From Regnicoccus frigidus (GTDB taxonomy: Bacteria; Cyanobacteriota; Cyanobacteriia; PCC-6307; Cyanobiaceae): a stretch of 64,000 nucleotides of DNA. Below are positions 1 to 8,942 of this stretch, piece by piece. A program made the position numbers and the translations under genes. The stretch covers positions 231,826-295,825 of the forward strand of contig JAOANE010000054.1 in assembly GCA_025194985.1 (NCBI GenBank), in the 5' to 3' direction. The notes under the pieces were generated by a model. The model did no database searches. It was not told the origin of the DNA and saw only the letters and a program-made list of their open reading frames with translations. Within the stretch, counting starts at the first letter, position 1. Each line of letters begins with the position of its first letter.

Positions 1-1
1 G

Positions 2-727
2 GCCGAGGTGCACGGACGCACCCTGCTGCGCCTGTTCAACCCCGCGAGCACCGACGCCCTGCTGGTGGCCGAAGGGGTGTTGAAACCCGCCAGCGCCAAG
101 ATCCTCGACACCAGCGTGATCATTGATGGCCGCATCCGTGGGCTGCTCGATTCGGGCCTGCTGGAGGGCCAGGTGATCGTGGCCCAGGCCGTGATCGACG
201 AACTCCAACAGCTGGCCGACTCCAGCAACAACGAAAAACGCGGCAAGGGCCGCCGTGGCCTCAACCTGCTGGCGGTGCTGCGTGAGCGCTACGGCCGCCG
301 CCTGGTGGTGAACAGCACCCGCTACGAAGGGAATGGCGCCGACGACAAGTTGCTCAAGCTGACCGCCGATACGGCCGGCACCCTGCTCACCGCCGATTAC
401 AACCTGGCCAAGGTGGCTGAGGTGCAGGAACTCAAGGTGATGAATCTGAGCGCCCTGGTGATCGCCCTGCGGCCAGAGGTCCAACCCGGCGATGCCCTGC
501 AGCTGAAGATCGTGCGCGAGGGCAAGGAAGCCGATCAGGGGGTCGGATACCTGGAGGACGGCACCATGGTTGTGGTGGAGGCGGCCCGCAAGCGGATCGG
601 CCAACGGCTGCCCGTCACCGTGACCGGAGCCCTGCAGACCTCGACCGGCCGCATGGTCTTTGCCCGCTGCGATCCAGACGTTCCCAAGGAGGGGGCTGTG
701 GTTCGGCCCACAGCTGGCCCCCGCTAG
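2..727 (+). CDS. PIN/TRAM domain protein (YacL-like), 5' end cut by window
   Basis: The reading frame is already open at the first base, so the N-terminus lies outside the window; the first GTG at position 8 is unlikely to be the real start. The visible 240 residues hold a PIN nuclease-like domain beginning at ILDTSVIIDGR, with further acidic residues (VIDELQ, ADDKLL, TADYNL) that in PIN domains form the metal site. A C-terminal TRAM domain of about 60 residues follows (from about VQPGDALQLKIV), which in this family binds RNA. The YacL family normally has N-terminal membrane helices, which would be in the missing part. The exact role is not known; RNA or ribosome-linked nuclease activity is a family inference. 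The gene ends 31 bases before clpR. Confidence 0.85.
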   Translation, partial: AEVHGRTLLRLFNPASTDALLVAEGVLKPASAKILDTSVIIDGRIRGLLDSGLLEGQVIVAQAVIDELQQLADSSNNEKRGKGRRGLNLLAVLRERYGRRLVVNSTRYEGNGADDKLLKLTADTAGTLLTADYNLAKVAEVQELKVMNLSALVIALRPEVQPGDALQLKIVREGKEADQGVGYLEDGTMVVVEAARKRIGQRLPVTVTGALQTSTGRMVFARCDPDVPKEGAVVRPTAGPR

Positions 728-758
728 GCTCGGGCCTGATGTTGAACGTTGAGACCTG

Positions 759-1433
759 ATGTCGGTGTCGGCCCCTTACTACGGCGATTCGGCAGCGATG
801 CGCACACCGCCGCCGGATCTGCCGTCGCTGCTGTTGAAAGAGCGAATCGTCTATCTGGGTTTGCCACTCTTCTCCGACGACGACGCCAAGCGCCAGATGG
901 GCGTGGATGTGACCGAGCTGATCGTCGCGCAGATGCTCTATCTGGAATTCGACAATCCCGAGAAGCCAATCTTTTTCTATATCAACTCAACCGGGACGAG
1001 TTGGTACACCGGCGATGCGATCGGGTTTGAAACCGAAGCCTTCGCCATCTGCGACACGATTCGCTACGTCAAACCCCCCGTCCACACGATCTGCATCGGC
1101 CAGGCGATGGGCACCGCCGCCATGATCCTCTCGGCCGGCGCCAAGGGCCACCGCGCCGCCCTGCCCCACGCCTCAATCGTGTTGCACCAGCCCCGCTCCG
1201 GCGCTCGCGGTCAGGCCAGTGACATCCAGATCAGGGCCCAGGAGGTGCTGCACAACAAACGCACCATGCTCGACATGCTCTCGGAGAACACCGGCCGCAG
1301 CGCCGAGCAACTCAGCAAGGATTCCGATCGGATGACCTACCTCACGCCGCCCGAGGCCCTGGAGTACGGCTTGATCGATCGGATCTTGACCAGCCAGAAG
1401 GAACTTCCAGCGCCGGTGGCCGGCGCGGCCTGA
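759..1433 (+). CDS. clpR: ClpR, non-catalytic Clp protease subunit
   Basis: 224 residues with the ClpP fold throughout. The serine of the catalytic triad is replaced by Gly118 (context GQAMGTAAM, where active ClpP has G-x-A-S-M-G) and the aspartate position is Met192 (DSDRMTYLT). The His143 equivalent remains in VLHQP. Loss of two triad residues identifies ClpR, the inactive paralogue that in cyanobacteria and plastids forms mixed rings with an active ClpP. The ATG at 759 gives normal length for the family. clpP follows after 57 bases on the same strand, so the two are probably cotranscribed and form one core, which works with ClpC or ClpX unfoldases. Confidence 0.93.
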   Translation: MSVSAPYYGDSAAMRTPPPDLPSLLLKERIVYLGLPLFSDDDAKRQMGVDVTELIVAQMLYLEFDNPEKPIFFYINSTGTSWYTGDAIGFETEAFAICDTIRYVKPPVHTICIGQAMGTAAMILSAGAKGHRAALPHASIVLHQPRSGARGQASDIQIRAQEVLHNKRTMLDMLSENTGRSAEQLSKDSDRMTYLTPPEALEYGLIDRILTSQKELPAPVAGAA

Positions 1434-1490
1434 CGGCCTACCTACTGCCTTTCCCTTCCCTCCCGTTCCACCTACCCCACTTCCAGCACC

Positions 1491-2093
1491 ATGCCCATCG
1501 GCACCCCCAGCGTTCCTTACCGTCTGCCCGGCAGCCAGTACGAGCGTTGGGTCGACATCTACACCCGGCTGGGTGTAGAGCGCATTCTCTTTCTCGGCCA
1601 GGAAGTCAACGACGGGATTGCCAACAGCCTGGTGGCCCAGATGCTGTATCTGGATTCCGATGACAGCAGCAAGCCGATCTACCTGTACATCAATTCTCCG
1701 GGTGGTTCGGTCACCGCCGGTCTGGCGATCTTCGACACCATCCAGTACGTCAAATCGGAGGTGGTCACCATTTGCGTCGGTCTGGCGGCGAGCATGGGCG
1801 CCTTTCTCCTGGCGGCCGGCACCAAGGGCAAGCGGGTGGCCCTGCCCCACAGCCGGATCATGATCCACCAGCCCCTCGGTGGCACCAGCCAACGCCAGGC
1901 CAGTGACATCGAGATCGAAGCCCGCGAGATCCTGCGCATGAAGGACATGCTCAACCACTCGCTCGCCGAGATGTGCGGCCAGCCCGATGAGAAGGTTGCC
2001 AAGGACACCGATCGCGACTACTTCCTCAGCGCCGCCGAAGCGATGGAGTACGGCCTGATCGATCGGGTCATCGCGCACCCCAGCGAAGCCTGA
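1491..2093 (+). CDS. clpP: ATP-dependent Clp protease proteolytic subunit (ClpP3 type)
   Basis: 200 residues, a full-length serine protease subunit. The triad is complete: Ser101 in GLAASMGAF, His126 in MIHQP and Asp176 in TDRDYFL. There is a conserved YLYINSPGG substrate-binding segment at about 65-72. It sits directly downstream of clpR, the arrangement of the clpR-clpP3 operon in cyanobacteria, so the product should be the active partner in the mixed ClpP3/R ring degrading substrates delivered by a Clp ATPase in the cytosol. ilvC follows after 53 bases on the same strand. The assignment to ClpP3 rather than P1 or P2 rests on this neighbourhood. Confidence 0.95.
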   Translation: MPIGTPSVPYRLPGSQYERWVDIYTRLGVERILFLGQEVNDGIANSLVAQMLYLDSDDSSKPIYLYINSPGGSVTAGLAIFDTIQYVKSEVVTICVGLAASMGAFLLAAGTKGKRVALPHSRIMIHQPLGGTSQRQASDIEIEAREILRMKDMLNHSLAEMCGQPDEKVAKDTDRDYFLSAAEAMEYGLIDRVIAHPSEA

Positions 2094-2146
2094 GGGCGGG
2101 ATCGGCCCAACCGTAGGATCCGCCTCTGCCCTGCCCGATCAGCCGG

Positions 2147-3142
<996 letters not shown>

Positions 3143-3186
3143 TCGGATCCGCGCACCCTGCCCTGCTCCCCTGGCTTGCCGTCGCC

Positions 3187-4260
3187 GTGGCCTGCCTGCT
3201 CGATCGGCTGATCGGCGACCCGCCGGGCTGGCTGCATCCGGTTCAGGTGATGGGCTGGTGGATCGCCGTTTTGCGCCAACGGGCCGAGGCCTGGGCAGGT
3301 GATCAGCCTTGGCGCCTACGGCTCGCCGGTGGCCTGATCACCGTGCTGCTGGTGGGCGGAAGTGGCGGCCTGGGTTGGGCCCTGGAATCCCTGGCTCGCT
3401 CGCAGCCTCTGATCGGCCAGCCGCTGCTGTTGCTGGCCCTGGCCAGTTGCCTGGCGGGTGAAAGCCTGGATCGGGCCGTGCGAGGCGTTCTGGCGGGTCT
3501 GGCTGGCCGCAAGGCTGGGGCTGACAAGGCTGGGGCTGCCAGCGATGGGCCAAGCGAGCATGGGCTGGAGCGGGCCCGTGCTCGCTTGGCCTGGATCGTC
3601 GGCCGCGATGTGGAGAATCTTGATGGGGCCGGCATTCTGCGGGCAGCGGCGGAAACGGCCGCCGAGAACGGCGTGGATGGATTGTTCGCTCCCCTGTTCT
3701 GGATGCTGGTGGGGGCTGGGCTGGGGGGATTCGGCCTGTGGGGAGTTGGTCTGTGGGGAGCAACCCCAAATCCGGGCGAAGGTTTCCTGCCAGGGCCACT
3801 CACGCTGGCCTGGGCCTACAAGGCCTCCAGCACCCTCGATTCGATGCTGGGCTATCGCCGCGGAAGGTTGCAGTGGCTCGGCACGGCCGGCGCTCGCCTC
3901 GATGACCTGCTCACCTGGTTGCCCTGCCGGTTCGTGGCCCTGAGCCTCCCCCTGGTCAGCGGCCGGGGCCTGCAGGCGTGGGGACAGGTGGGATGTGCGT
4001 TTCGGGAGGGCCGCAGTGACCCTTCCCCCAATGCCGGCCTTTCCCAGGCGGCCTATGCCCAGGCGGCCCAGGTGCAGCTCGGAGGGGTCAATCACTACCG
4101 GGGAGAACGTCGCCTCAAGCCGCTGCTTGGCGTCGGATTCGCGGCGGTCGATCAAGCCGGGGTTGAGAGGATCCTGTCGTTGAACAAGCGACTGGAAGTG
4201 GCTTGGTTGTTGATGGCCCTGGCCCTGGCGCTCCTCGCTGACAGGGTTCTGGCTCAGTAG
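3187..4260 (+). CDS. cobD: Adenosylcobinamide-phosphate synthase CobD/CbiB
   Basis: About 357 residues, an integral membrane protein that attaches the aminopropanol arm to adenosylcobyric acid in cobalamin (or pseudocobalamin) synthesis. Recognisable family features are LLDRLIGDPPGWLHPVQVMG near the start, a central AAETAAENGVDGLFAPLFW segment, KASSTLDSMLGY and the late NHYRGERRLKPLLG stretch. Several hydrophobic helices fit the membrane location. The GTG at 3187 is the only normal start codon in a good place, but the frame is open back to the ilvC stop, so a few extra N-terminal residues are possible. The last seven bases overlap the convergent sugar transferase gene. Confidence 0.92.
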   Translation: MACLLDRLIGDPPGWLHPVQVMGWWIAVLRQRAEAWAGDQPWRLRLAGGLITVLLVGGSGGLGWALESLARSQPLIGQPLLLLALASCLAGESLDRAVRGVLAGLAGRKAGADKAGAASDGPSEHGLERARARLAWIVGRDVENLDGAGILRAAAETAAENGVDGLFAPLFWMLVGAGLGGFGLWGVGLWGATPNPGEGFLPGPLTLAWAYKASSTLDSMLGYRRGRLQWLGTAGARLDDLLTWLPCRFVALSLPLVSGRGLQAWGQVGCAFREGRSDPSPNAGLSQAAYAQAAQVQLGGVNHYRGERRLKPLLGVGFAAVDQAGVERILSLNKRLEVAWLLMALALALLADRVLAQ

Positions 4261-5012
4261 GCGCCCCTGTCCATGGGCAACAGGATCACTCCGATGGTGC
4301 GGATGATGATCGTGAGATCGAGCCAGAAGGTCTGGCGTCTGGCGTAGCTGACATCAAGCCTGACCCGGCTCGGGTAGGAGAGGTTGTTGCGACCGGACAC
4401 CTGCCAGAGGCCGCTGAGGCCAGGCCGGACCGCCAGCACCGTATCCATCTGGTCTCCGTAGCGTTCGAGCTCGGCTCTGACGATCGGCCTAGGCCCGACC
4501 ACACTCATTTGTCCCCTGAGCACGTTGAGGAACTGGGGAAGTTCATCAAGGCTGGAGCGGCGCAGGAACCGGCCGATGGGCGTGATGCGCGGATCGGCCT
4601 TGAGTTTGAAGTCTTTCTTGAACTCGGCGGAAAGTCCGGGGGATTGCTCCAGAAGCGCGTGCAGGATGCGATCGGCGTCCGGACGCATGGTTCGGAATTT
4701 GATGCAGCCGAACTCTCTGTAACTGCGCCCGACCCGCCGCTGGACGTAGAACACCGGCCCCGGTGAGCTGAACTTGACCAGAATGGCCAACAGCAGAAAC
4801 AAAGGGCTGCCCAGCCCAAGCACCGCCAGGGACAACAACAGATCGCCTGTTCGCTTGATGACCCTCGAGCGCTTCGACTGCGCCTCGATCAGCGCGTGGG
4901 CCGGGACAACAGCACGGCCTGATGGCTCGCTGGCGGGAAACGCCGCCGTTGGATTCAGGGCTGGACGAACCAACGGGGTGTAAACGGTGGACGTTGCCAA
5001 CAGGGCCACCAC
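4254..5012 (-). CDS. Undecaprenyl-phosphate sugar phosphotransferase (exopolysaccharide initiation)
   Basis: 252 residues. After a variable N-terminus of about 48 residues comes one hydrophobic segment (LLLSLAVLGLGSPLFLLLAI), then the catalytic domain of the bacterial sugar transferase family: GPVFYVQRRVGR, IKFRTM, SLDELPQFLNVLRGQMSVVGPRP and PGLSGLWQVSGR are all present. These enzymes move a sugar phosphate from a nucleotide sugar to the lipid carrier, the first step of polysaccharide repeat assembly at the inner membrane. This is the short form without the multi-helix WbaP/WcaJ N-terminal region. The start used is GTG 5012. A glycosyltransferase on the same strand lies 142 bases upstream, so both likely serve one surface polysaccharide. 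Confidence 0.9.
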   Translation of the reverse strand: MVALLATSTVYTPLVRPALNPTAAFPASEPSGRAVVPAHALIEAQSKRSRVIKRTGDLLLSLAVLGLGSPLFLLLAILVKFSSPGPVFYVQRRVGRSYREFGCIKFRTMRPDADRILHALLEQSPGLSAEFKKDFKLKADPRITPIGRFLRRSSLDELPQFLNVLRGQMSVVGPRPIVRAELERYGDQMDTVLAVRPGLSGLWQVSGRNNLSYPSRVRLDVSYARRQTFWLDLTIIIRTIGVILLPMDRGAY

Positions 5013-5154
5013 TCCAGAGGCTTGCTCGCGCGGGTTCGGCCGAAGTGGGTTGGGCTGGTGAATGGTTACAAGCTCGCCGACATGCTCAAACTGTAAAAAT
5101 CATTTCCCGCTTCCACCAGCGGCGAAGGTCACTCAGGCCAGAGGCACAGAGGCT

Positions 5155-6348
5155 TCAGGCCAGGGGGAAAGGCAGGGCGGTGCGGTTGTTGCCTTGGTCT
5201 TCAACATGCTGGTCCCAGTAACGCTCCAGCAGGACCCTCAGCCGGTCGCGGAATCGCTCAGGGCTGAATTGGGCGGCCCAGCGCTGCTGCTCTTCAGCAG
5301 GCAGCCGCTTCCAGAGCTGTCCCTCTTCGAAGAAAGACAGGGCCTCGACGAGGGCCGTGCTGGTCTGCTGGCCAAACAACAGTCCGGTCGGTTGGCTGGC
5401 GCCGCTGGCCAGGCAGCGAACGCTGTCGAGCAGTCCGCCCTGTCCCAGGGCGATGACCGGGGCACCGGCGGCCATGGCTTCCACGGCGGCGATTCCGAAA
5501 TCTTCCAGCCCGCCATAGACGTAGGCGCGGCAGCGACCCATCAGTTCGTTCACCTGCTCGGTGGAGCGATGGCCCAGAAAGGTCACAGTGGGGCCAGCCA
5601 TGGCCTCAAGTCGCCGTCGCTCCGGTCCCTCACCGACAACGATCAAGGGAAGTCCGCTGCGGTTGAACGCCTGCACCACCAGGTCAACGCGCTTGTAGGG
5701 CACCAACCGGCAGACCGAGAGGTAGTACTCCTCCCGTGGCAGATCCCAGCGGAATCGCTCCACATTCACCGGGGGATGGAGAACCTGAGACGGGCGCCCC
5801 CAGCAGCGCTGGATCCGCCGCGCCGTGAAGCGCGAGTTGGCGATCAACCGGTTCGGGCGCCGACTGCTGATCACATCCCACTGGCGCAACTGGTGCAGTT
5901 GCCAGCGCACCCAGGGACCAAGCGGGCCGCGGGCGACCGCCGAACCCGCCAGGTAGGCGTGCATCTGGTCCCAGGCGTAGCGAACCGGCGTGTGTACATA
6001 GCTGACATGCAACTGGTCCGGTGCGGTGAGGATCCCCTTGGCCACCAGATGGCTGCTGCTGATCACCAGGGGGTAGCCAGAGAGGTCGAGCTGCTCGATC
6101 GCCAGCGGCAGCAAGGGCAGGTACTGCTGTACATGGCTGCGGCCCCAGGGCAGGCGCTGCACGAAGGAAGTCTGGATTCGGCGGCCAGCCAGCCAGCTTT
6201 CAGGCCTGCGGCTCTCCCCATCCACCAGAGCGAACAGCTGGGGGTGGAGCAGCTGGTCCAGCTCCCGCACAACCTGTTCGGCCCCACCCACCGAACGGGG
6301 CGTGAACCATTCGTGCACGAGGGCGATGGAGCTGGGCAGGGCAGGCAT
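5155..6348 (-). CDS. Glycosyltransferase, GT4 family (group 1)
   Basis: 397 residues with the GT-B fold. An N-terminal donor-independent domain begins with ALVHEWFTPRSVGGAEQV, and the C-terminal nucleotide-sugar domain carries YYLSVCRLVPYKRVDL and the E-x7-E-like segment EDFGIAAVEAMAAGAPVIAL. These features place it in the retaining GT4 group that adds sugars to lipid-linked or surface glycans from the cytosolic face. The acceptor and donor cannot be told from the sequence. It precedes the sugar phosphotransferase gene on the same strand, a common pairing in exopolysaccharide clusters, although no Wzx/Wzy genes are visible here. Confidence 0.9.
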   Translation of the reverse strand: MPALPSSIALVHEWFTPRSVGGAEQVVRELDQLLHPQLFALVDGESRRPESWLAGRRIQTSFVQRLPWGRSHVQQYLPLLPLAIEQLDLSGYPLVISSSHLVAKGILTAPDQLHVSYVHTPVRYAWDQMHAYLAGSAVARGPLGPWVRWQLHQLRQWDVISSRRPNRLIANSRFTARRIQRCWGRPSQVLHPPVNVERFRWDLPREEYYLSVCRLVPYKRVDLVVQAFNRSGLPLIVVGEGPERRRLEAMAGPTVTFLGHRSTEQVNELMGRCRAYVYGGLEDFGIAAVEAMAAGAPVIALGQGGLLDSVRCLASGASQPTGLLFGQQTSTALVEALSFFEEGQLWKRLPAEEQQRWAAQFSPERFRDRLRVLLERYWDQHVEDQGNNRTALPFPLA

Positions 6349-6453
6349 TTCGGCACCGTAGAGGGCGCCAGAAGGGCGCGCACGTCACGAATGCTCTCAG
6401 CTGATTGCGTTCCTGCTCTCTGATCCGGATGCTGAACGCAGCTCGTGCCCACC

Positions 6454-6696
6454 ATGGCGATTCGCGAACTCCTGGAGGATGCCCTCGATGAACCATCGAT
6501 CGGCCTGACCAGCTGCTTCAGCTGGCATGCCACCTCGGTCGGCATCGCCGCCCTCTGGCTGGCCGGCAAGGCTCCGGCCCAACCTCCCTTTGAGGAGGCC
6601 CTGCAGGAAGGCCTGCAGGTGGGCCTGGATCTCAGCCGTGAGGAACGGGAATTTCACCAGATCCCCAAGGGTCTGGTGCTGCTGTTCCATTCCTGA
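6454..6696 (+). CDS. Small conserved protein, unknown function
   Basis: 80 residues from ATG 6454; a GTG nine bases upstream would add three residues. The protein is acidic at the N-terminus (MAIRELLEDALDEPSIG), with a hydrophobic middle (HATSVGIAALWLAGK) and an acidic helical C-terminal half (FEEALQEGLQVGLDLSREERE). Codon use matches the neighbourhood. I do not recognise the family. It lies divergently from the glycosyltransferase gene and is followed by another small plus-strand gene. Confidence 0.6.
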   Translation: MAIRELLEDALDEPSIGLTSCFSWHATSVGIAALWLAGKAPAQPPFEEALQEGLQVGLDLSREEREFHQIPKGLVLLFHS

Positions 6697-6766
6697 AGCC
6701 CCGCCGGCCAGTACGGCCTCGCTGCACGGGGATGGAAGACTGAGCCGTCTTGAGTGGCTGCAGACG

Positions 6767-7057
6767 ATGGCGGACCGCAACTTGAGCCCCGGCCCTGACA
6801 ACACCCAACCGACAGCCAGCCCTGCAGTAGCCAGCCCTGCAGCCCGGGTCTCCCTCTGGGCGAGTAAACCCTGGTGGTGCCAGCCCTGGACGATCCTGAC
6901 CACAGGCATCGTCATCAGTGGCTCAAGTTGGCTTCTGCTCCAGCGTTGGTGGATCACACTGCCTGTGGTGCTGGCCGTTCTGGCCTGGTGGTGGTTGTTC
7001 CTCGTCCTGGTGCCCGCAGGGGCGGAAGCAGCGGCGCCTTCAGAGCTGACCGAGTGA
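6767..7057 (+). CDS. Small membrane protein, DUF6737-like
   Basis: 96 residues from ATG 6767. A polar, Pro/Ala-rich N-terminus of about 28 residues is followed by the conserved-looking LWASKPWWCQPWTILTTG motif and two hydrophobic segments (TILTTGIVISGSSWLLL and ITLPVVLAVLAWWWLFLVLV), so it is probably a two-helix membrane protein. The KPWWCQPW motif resembles a small cyanobacterial family that I tentatively match to DUF6737. The function is unknown. Longer frames that start upstream run through the preceding gene and are not credible. Confidence 0.65.
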   Translation: MADRNLSPGPDNTQPTASPAVASPAARVSLWASKPWWCQPWTILTTGIVISGSSWLLLQRWWITLPVVLAVLAWWWLFLVLVPAGAEAAAPSELTE

Positions 7058-7245
7058 ATTGGTGGCCATGCCAACAACACAGCATCGACCGATTCGCTTC
7101 AGTAGGGTCAATGGGGCTACAGGACCCCTCAGGACCAGCTTTGATTCGCCGTAGCCATGTTCCTCGCATGGCCACTGTCCTCACTTTCGCCAAATTGTTC
7201 TTGAGTTGTTTCCGAGCCGTTTCAGCCATCCTTGAGTCATGACCC

Positions 7246-7467
7246 ATGAGCTATGAGCCCGGTACCAGCGAGTGCCGGTTGTTGATCGACAGCAAGGCCC
7301 AGATCGAAACGGTGCTGGCCAATCTCTCCCGATTGGAGAACACCGACCACATCAGGCTGCAGTTGCTTGCCGTCTACAACCAGCTGGAGGGGTTGCACGA
7401 CCTCAGGCGCTCCAAGCTTCCTGTGGGATCGGCTTCTTCAGGGGTCGACACGGATGGAAACGCCTGA
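7246..7467 (+). CDS. Small hypothetical protein
   Basis: 73 residues, ATG 7246. The sequence is mostly helical and amphipathic (LLIDSKAQIETVLANLSRL, QLLAVYNQLEGLHDLRRSK) with no cysteine-rich or low-complexity shadow look, which supports real coding. I do not recognise a family. Its last 65 bases overlap the 3' end of the convergent minus-strand gene. It follows a 189-base gap after the DUF6737-like gene in which I see no other gene. Confidence 0.5.
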   Translation: MSYEPGTSECRLLIDSKAQIETVLANLSRLENTDHIRLQLLAVYNQLEGLHDLRRSKLPVGSASSGVDTDGNA

Positions 7468-7843
7468 GGAAGGCCTCCATGGGCATCGGGCCGCAGCGCC
7501 GTTTCCAGCCCGGACCTTCCAGCTCACGCCCCCAGGCGGAAATTCTCAGGGGGCATGTCCCTCCCAGCCGGTAGACGATCAAGTAGCGGTAGTCGCACTC
7601 GGCGCAGTCCGCAGGCGAGGGAACCGGTTCTCCCTGGCGCTGGCAGCGCAGGAACCCCGCCACCAAGCCTGCCGCTCCGAAGGCCATGGCGTCACGATCG
7701 GTTGAAGCGGCGGCCAGCCGCAGGGCCGCCGCAGCCGGGTAGCCCCCGTCACCGAGATAGAGATGGAGCGGTGCCCAGTCTGGAAAGCCAAGAAAGGAGA
7801 AGACGGCACAGGTAGCCACGGCAGCGAACAAATGGTGAATCAC
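7403..7843 (-). CDS. Hypothetical protein
   Basis: 146 residues from GTG 7843. A hydrophobic start (IHHLFAAVATCAVFSFLGF) could be a membrane anchor or signal. The middle is helical (PAAAALRLAAASTDRDAMAFGAAGLVAGFLRC), and the C-terminal half has four cysteines (CQRQ, ADCAECDYR, GGTCPL) and many arginines. Cys pairs could bind a metal, but no known motif is present. No family was recognised. It overlaps a small convergent gene by 65 bases at its 3' end. Confidence 0.5.
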   Translation of the reverse strand: MIHHLFAAVATCAVFSFLGFPDWAPLHLYLGDGGYPAAAALRLAAASTDRDAMAFGAAGLVAGFLRCQRQGEPVPSPADCAECDYRYLIVYRLGGTCPLRISAWGRELEGPGWKRRCGPMPMEAFLRRFHPCRPLKKPIPQEAWSA

Positions 7844-7914
7844 CCCGTCAGTGCCCCCTGCGTATCAACCTGGTCCTTCCCGTCGCTCCTGTCTTGTTCG
7901 TGGTGGCTCGCCTG

Positions 7915-8361
7915 ATGGCTGCACTGTTCGCGGCCTATGCCGTGAGCGGATCGGTCCGTGCCGACCTCGGCAGCCTGCTTCGGGTGGGTCAGCCGATCGT
8001 TGAGGCCGATCGCCACCTGCGGGCCAAGGGCTGGCGTCCAGCGCCTCAGCGTCGACCCGATGCCCTCGACCGCGAGCGTGCTGGCAACACCCTGGCCAGC
8101 CTCAGCGCCTGTTCCGGCGGCGCCCCGGTCTACTGCCGCTACGACTACCGCGGTCCCAACGACCGCCGTGATGGGACTGGCTCTGATGGGACTGCTCGCC
8201 AGAGCCAACTTGTTGTGATTACCTCGGACACGGCCACAGAGGTTCAGGGCATGGCCAAGGCCAAGGTGGTGCGCTGGAGCAACGAAGGCCCCCAGGGAGG
8301 GCGCTGGGGACTTTGCCAGCAGGAAGCCGATCAGCCGCTGCTGCCCTGCGAGGGACGTTGA
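7915..8361 (+). CDS. Secreted hypothetical protein
   Basis: About 148 residues from ATG 7915; GTG 7900 or 7903 or TTG 7894 would add a few. The N-terminus MAALFAAYAVSGSVRADLG reads as a short signal peptide with a possible cut after VRA. The mature part is soluble and has four cysteines (SACSGGAPVYCRYDY, WGLCQQEA, LPCEGR), consistent with two disulfides in the periplasm. The pattern of a GQPI-x-ADRHLRAKGW start and CRYDYRGP middle resembles small secreted cyanobacterial proteins of unknown function. Confidence 0.6.
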   Translation: MAALFAAYAVSGSVRADLGSLLRVGQPIVEADRHLRAKGWRPAPQRRPDALDRERAGNTLASLSACSGGAPVYCRYDYRGPNDRRDGTGSDGTARQSQLVVITSDTATEVQGMAKAKVVRWSNEGPQGGRWGLCQQEADQPLLPCEGR

Positions 8362-8439
8362 TCCGGGTGTCTCGTTGATCCAGATGTCTCGTTGATCCGA
8401 TGACTCACAGATAACGTTGCTGTCGCTGCCCTTTACCGG

Positions 8440-8550
8440 ATGGATCTCAAGAACGACAAGCGACCACCCTGGCTGAACTGGCTCTTCCTGCTGATCTTTC
8501 TTTGGAGCAGCTGGCAATTGGCGGGATTTTGGTTTCAGCAACTCGGCTGA
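8440..8550 (+). CDS. 36-residue single-helix membrane peptide
   Basis: ATG 8440 to TGA 8548-8550. After a charged start MDLKNDKRPP there is one long hydrophobic, tryptophan-rich segment (WLNWLFLLIFLWSSWQLAGF) and a short tail WFQQLG. The positive charges before the helix predict the N-terminus inside. The clean helix, absence of rare codons and isolation between two genes argue for a real small protein like those attached to photosynthetic or respiratory complexes, but this is inference. I do not recognise it as a named psb, pet or ndh subunit. Confidence 0.55.
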   Translation: MDLKNDKRPPWLNWLFLLIFLWSSWQLAGFWFQQLG

Positions 8551-8596
8551 TCGACGCGTTAGCAGGAGTGAAGGCTTTCAGCAGAAAGGCAGCCTG

Positions 8597-8941
8597 TCAG
8601 CAAGGAGGAACTGGTGGGATCGACCCAGGTTCATCGCCGTTCTCCAGGGCCTGGGTTAACTGACCCAGCAGCACCGAGGCCGCCTCTGGCCGGCTGAGGC
8701 CATGGGCGGAGGCGGCTTCCACCCACTGCCGACAACGATGGATCAGGTCGCGAAGGCCAGCCGCTTCACCGCGCAGGGCGTCGAAAGCCTTGGTTAGTTC
8801 CAACTGGCCGGGGCTTTCTGCCATGCCGCTGACGATGTACTGACGACCATCGCTGCCGGAATAGATCAAGGAACCAGCCGGCCCGCGCAGCGGGGCCGTG
8901 GCCGGGATGGCGGGGCGATCGGCGGAATCAGACTCGGCCAT
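8597..8941 (-). CDS. Hypothetical protein at the end of the kinase/PPK2 operon
   Basis: 114 residues, ATG 8941, one base after the PPK2 stop on the same strand. It has an N-terminal Ala/Pro-rich stretch, a beta-like GSLIYSGSDGRQYIVSGM segment (about 24-41), then a helical region (TKAFDALRGEAAGLRDLIHRC) and a Pro-rich end. No transmembrane helix or known motif is seen. The tight spacing suggests translation coupled to PPK2, so a role with polyphosphate metabolism is possible but unproven. Confidence 0.6.
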   Translation of the reverse strand: MAESDSADRPAIPATAPLRGPAGSLIYSGSDGRQYIVSGMAESPGQLELTKAFDALRGEAAGLRDLIHRCRQWVEAASAHGLSRPEAASVLLGQLTQALENGDEPGSIPPVPPC

Positions 8942-8942
8942 A

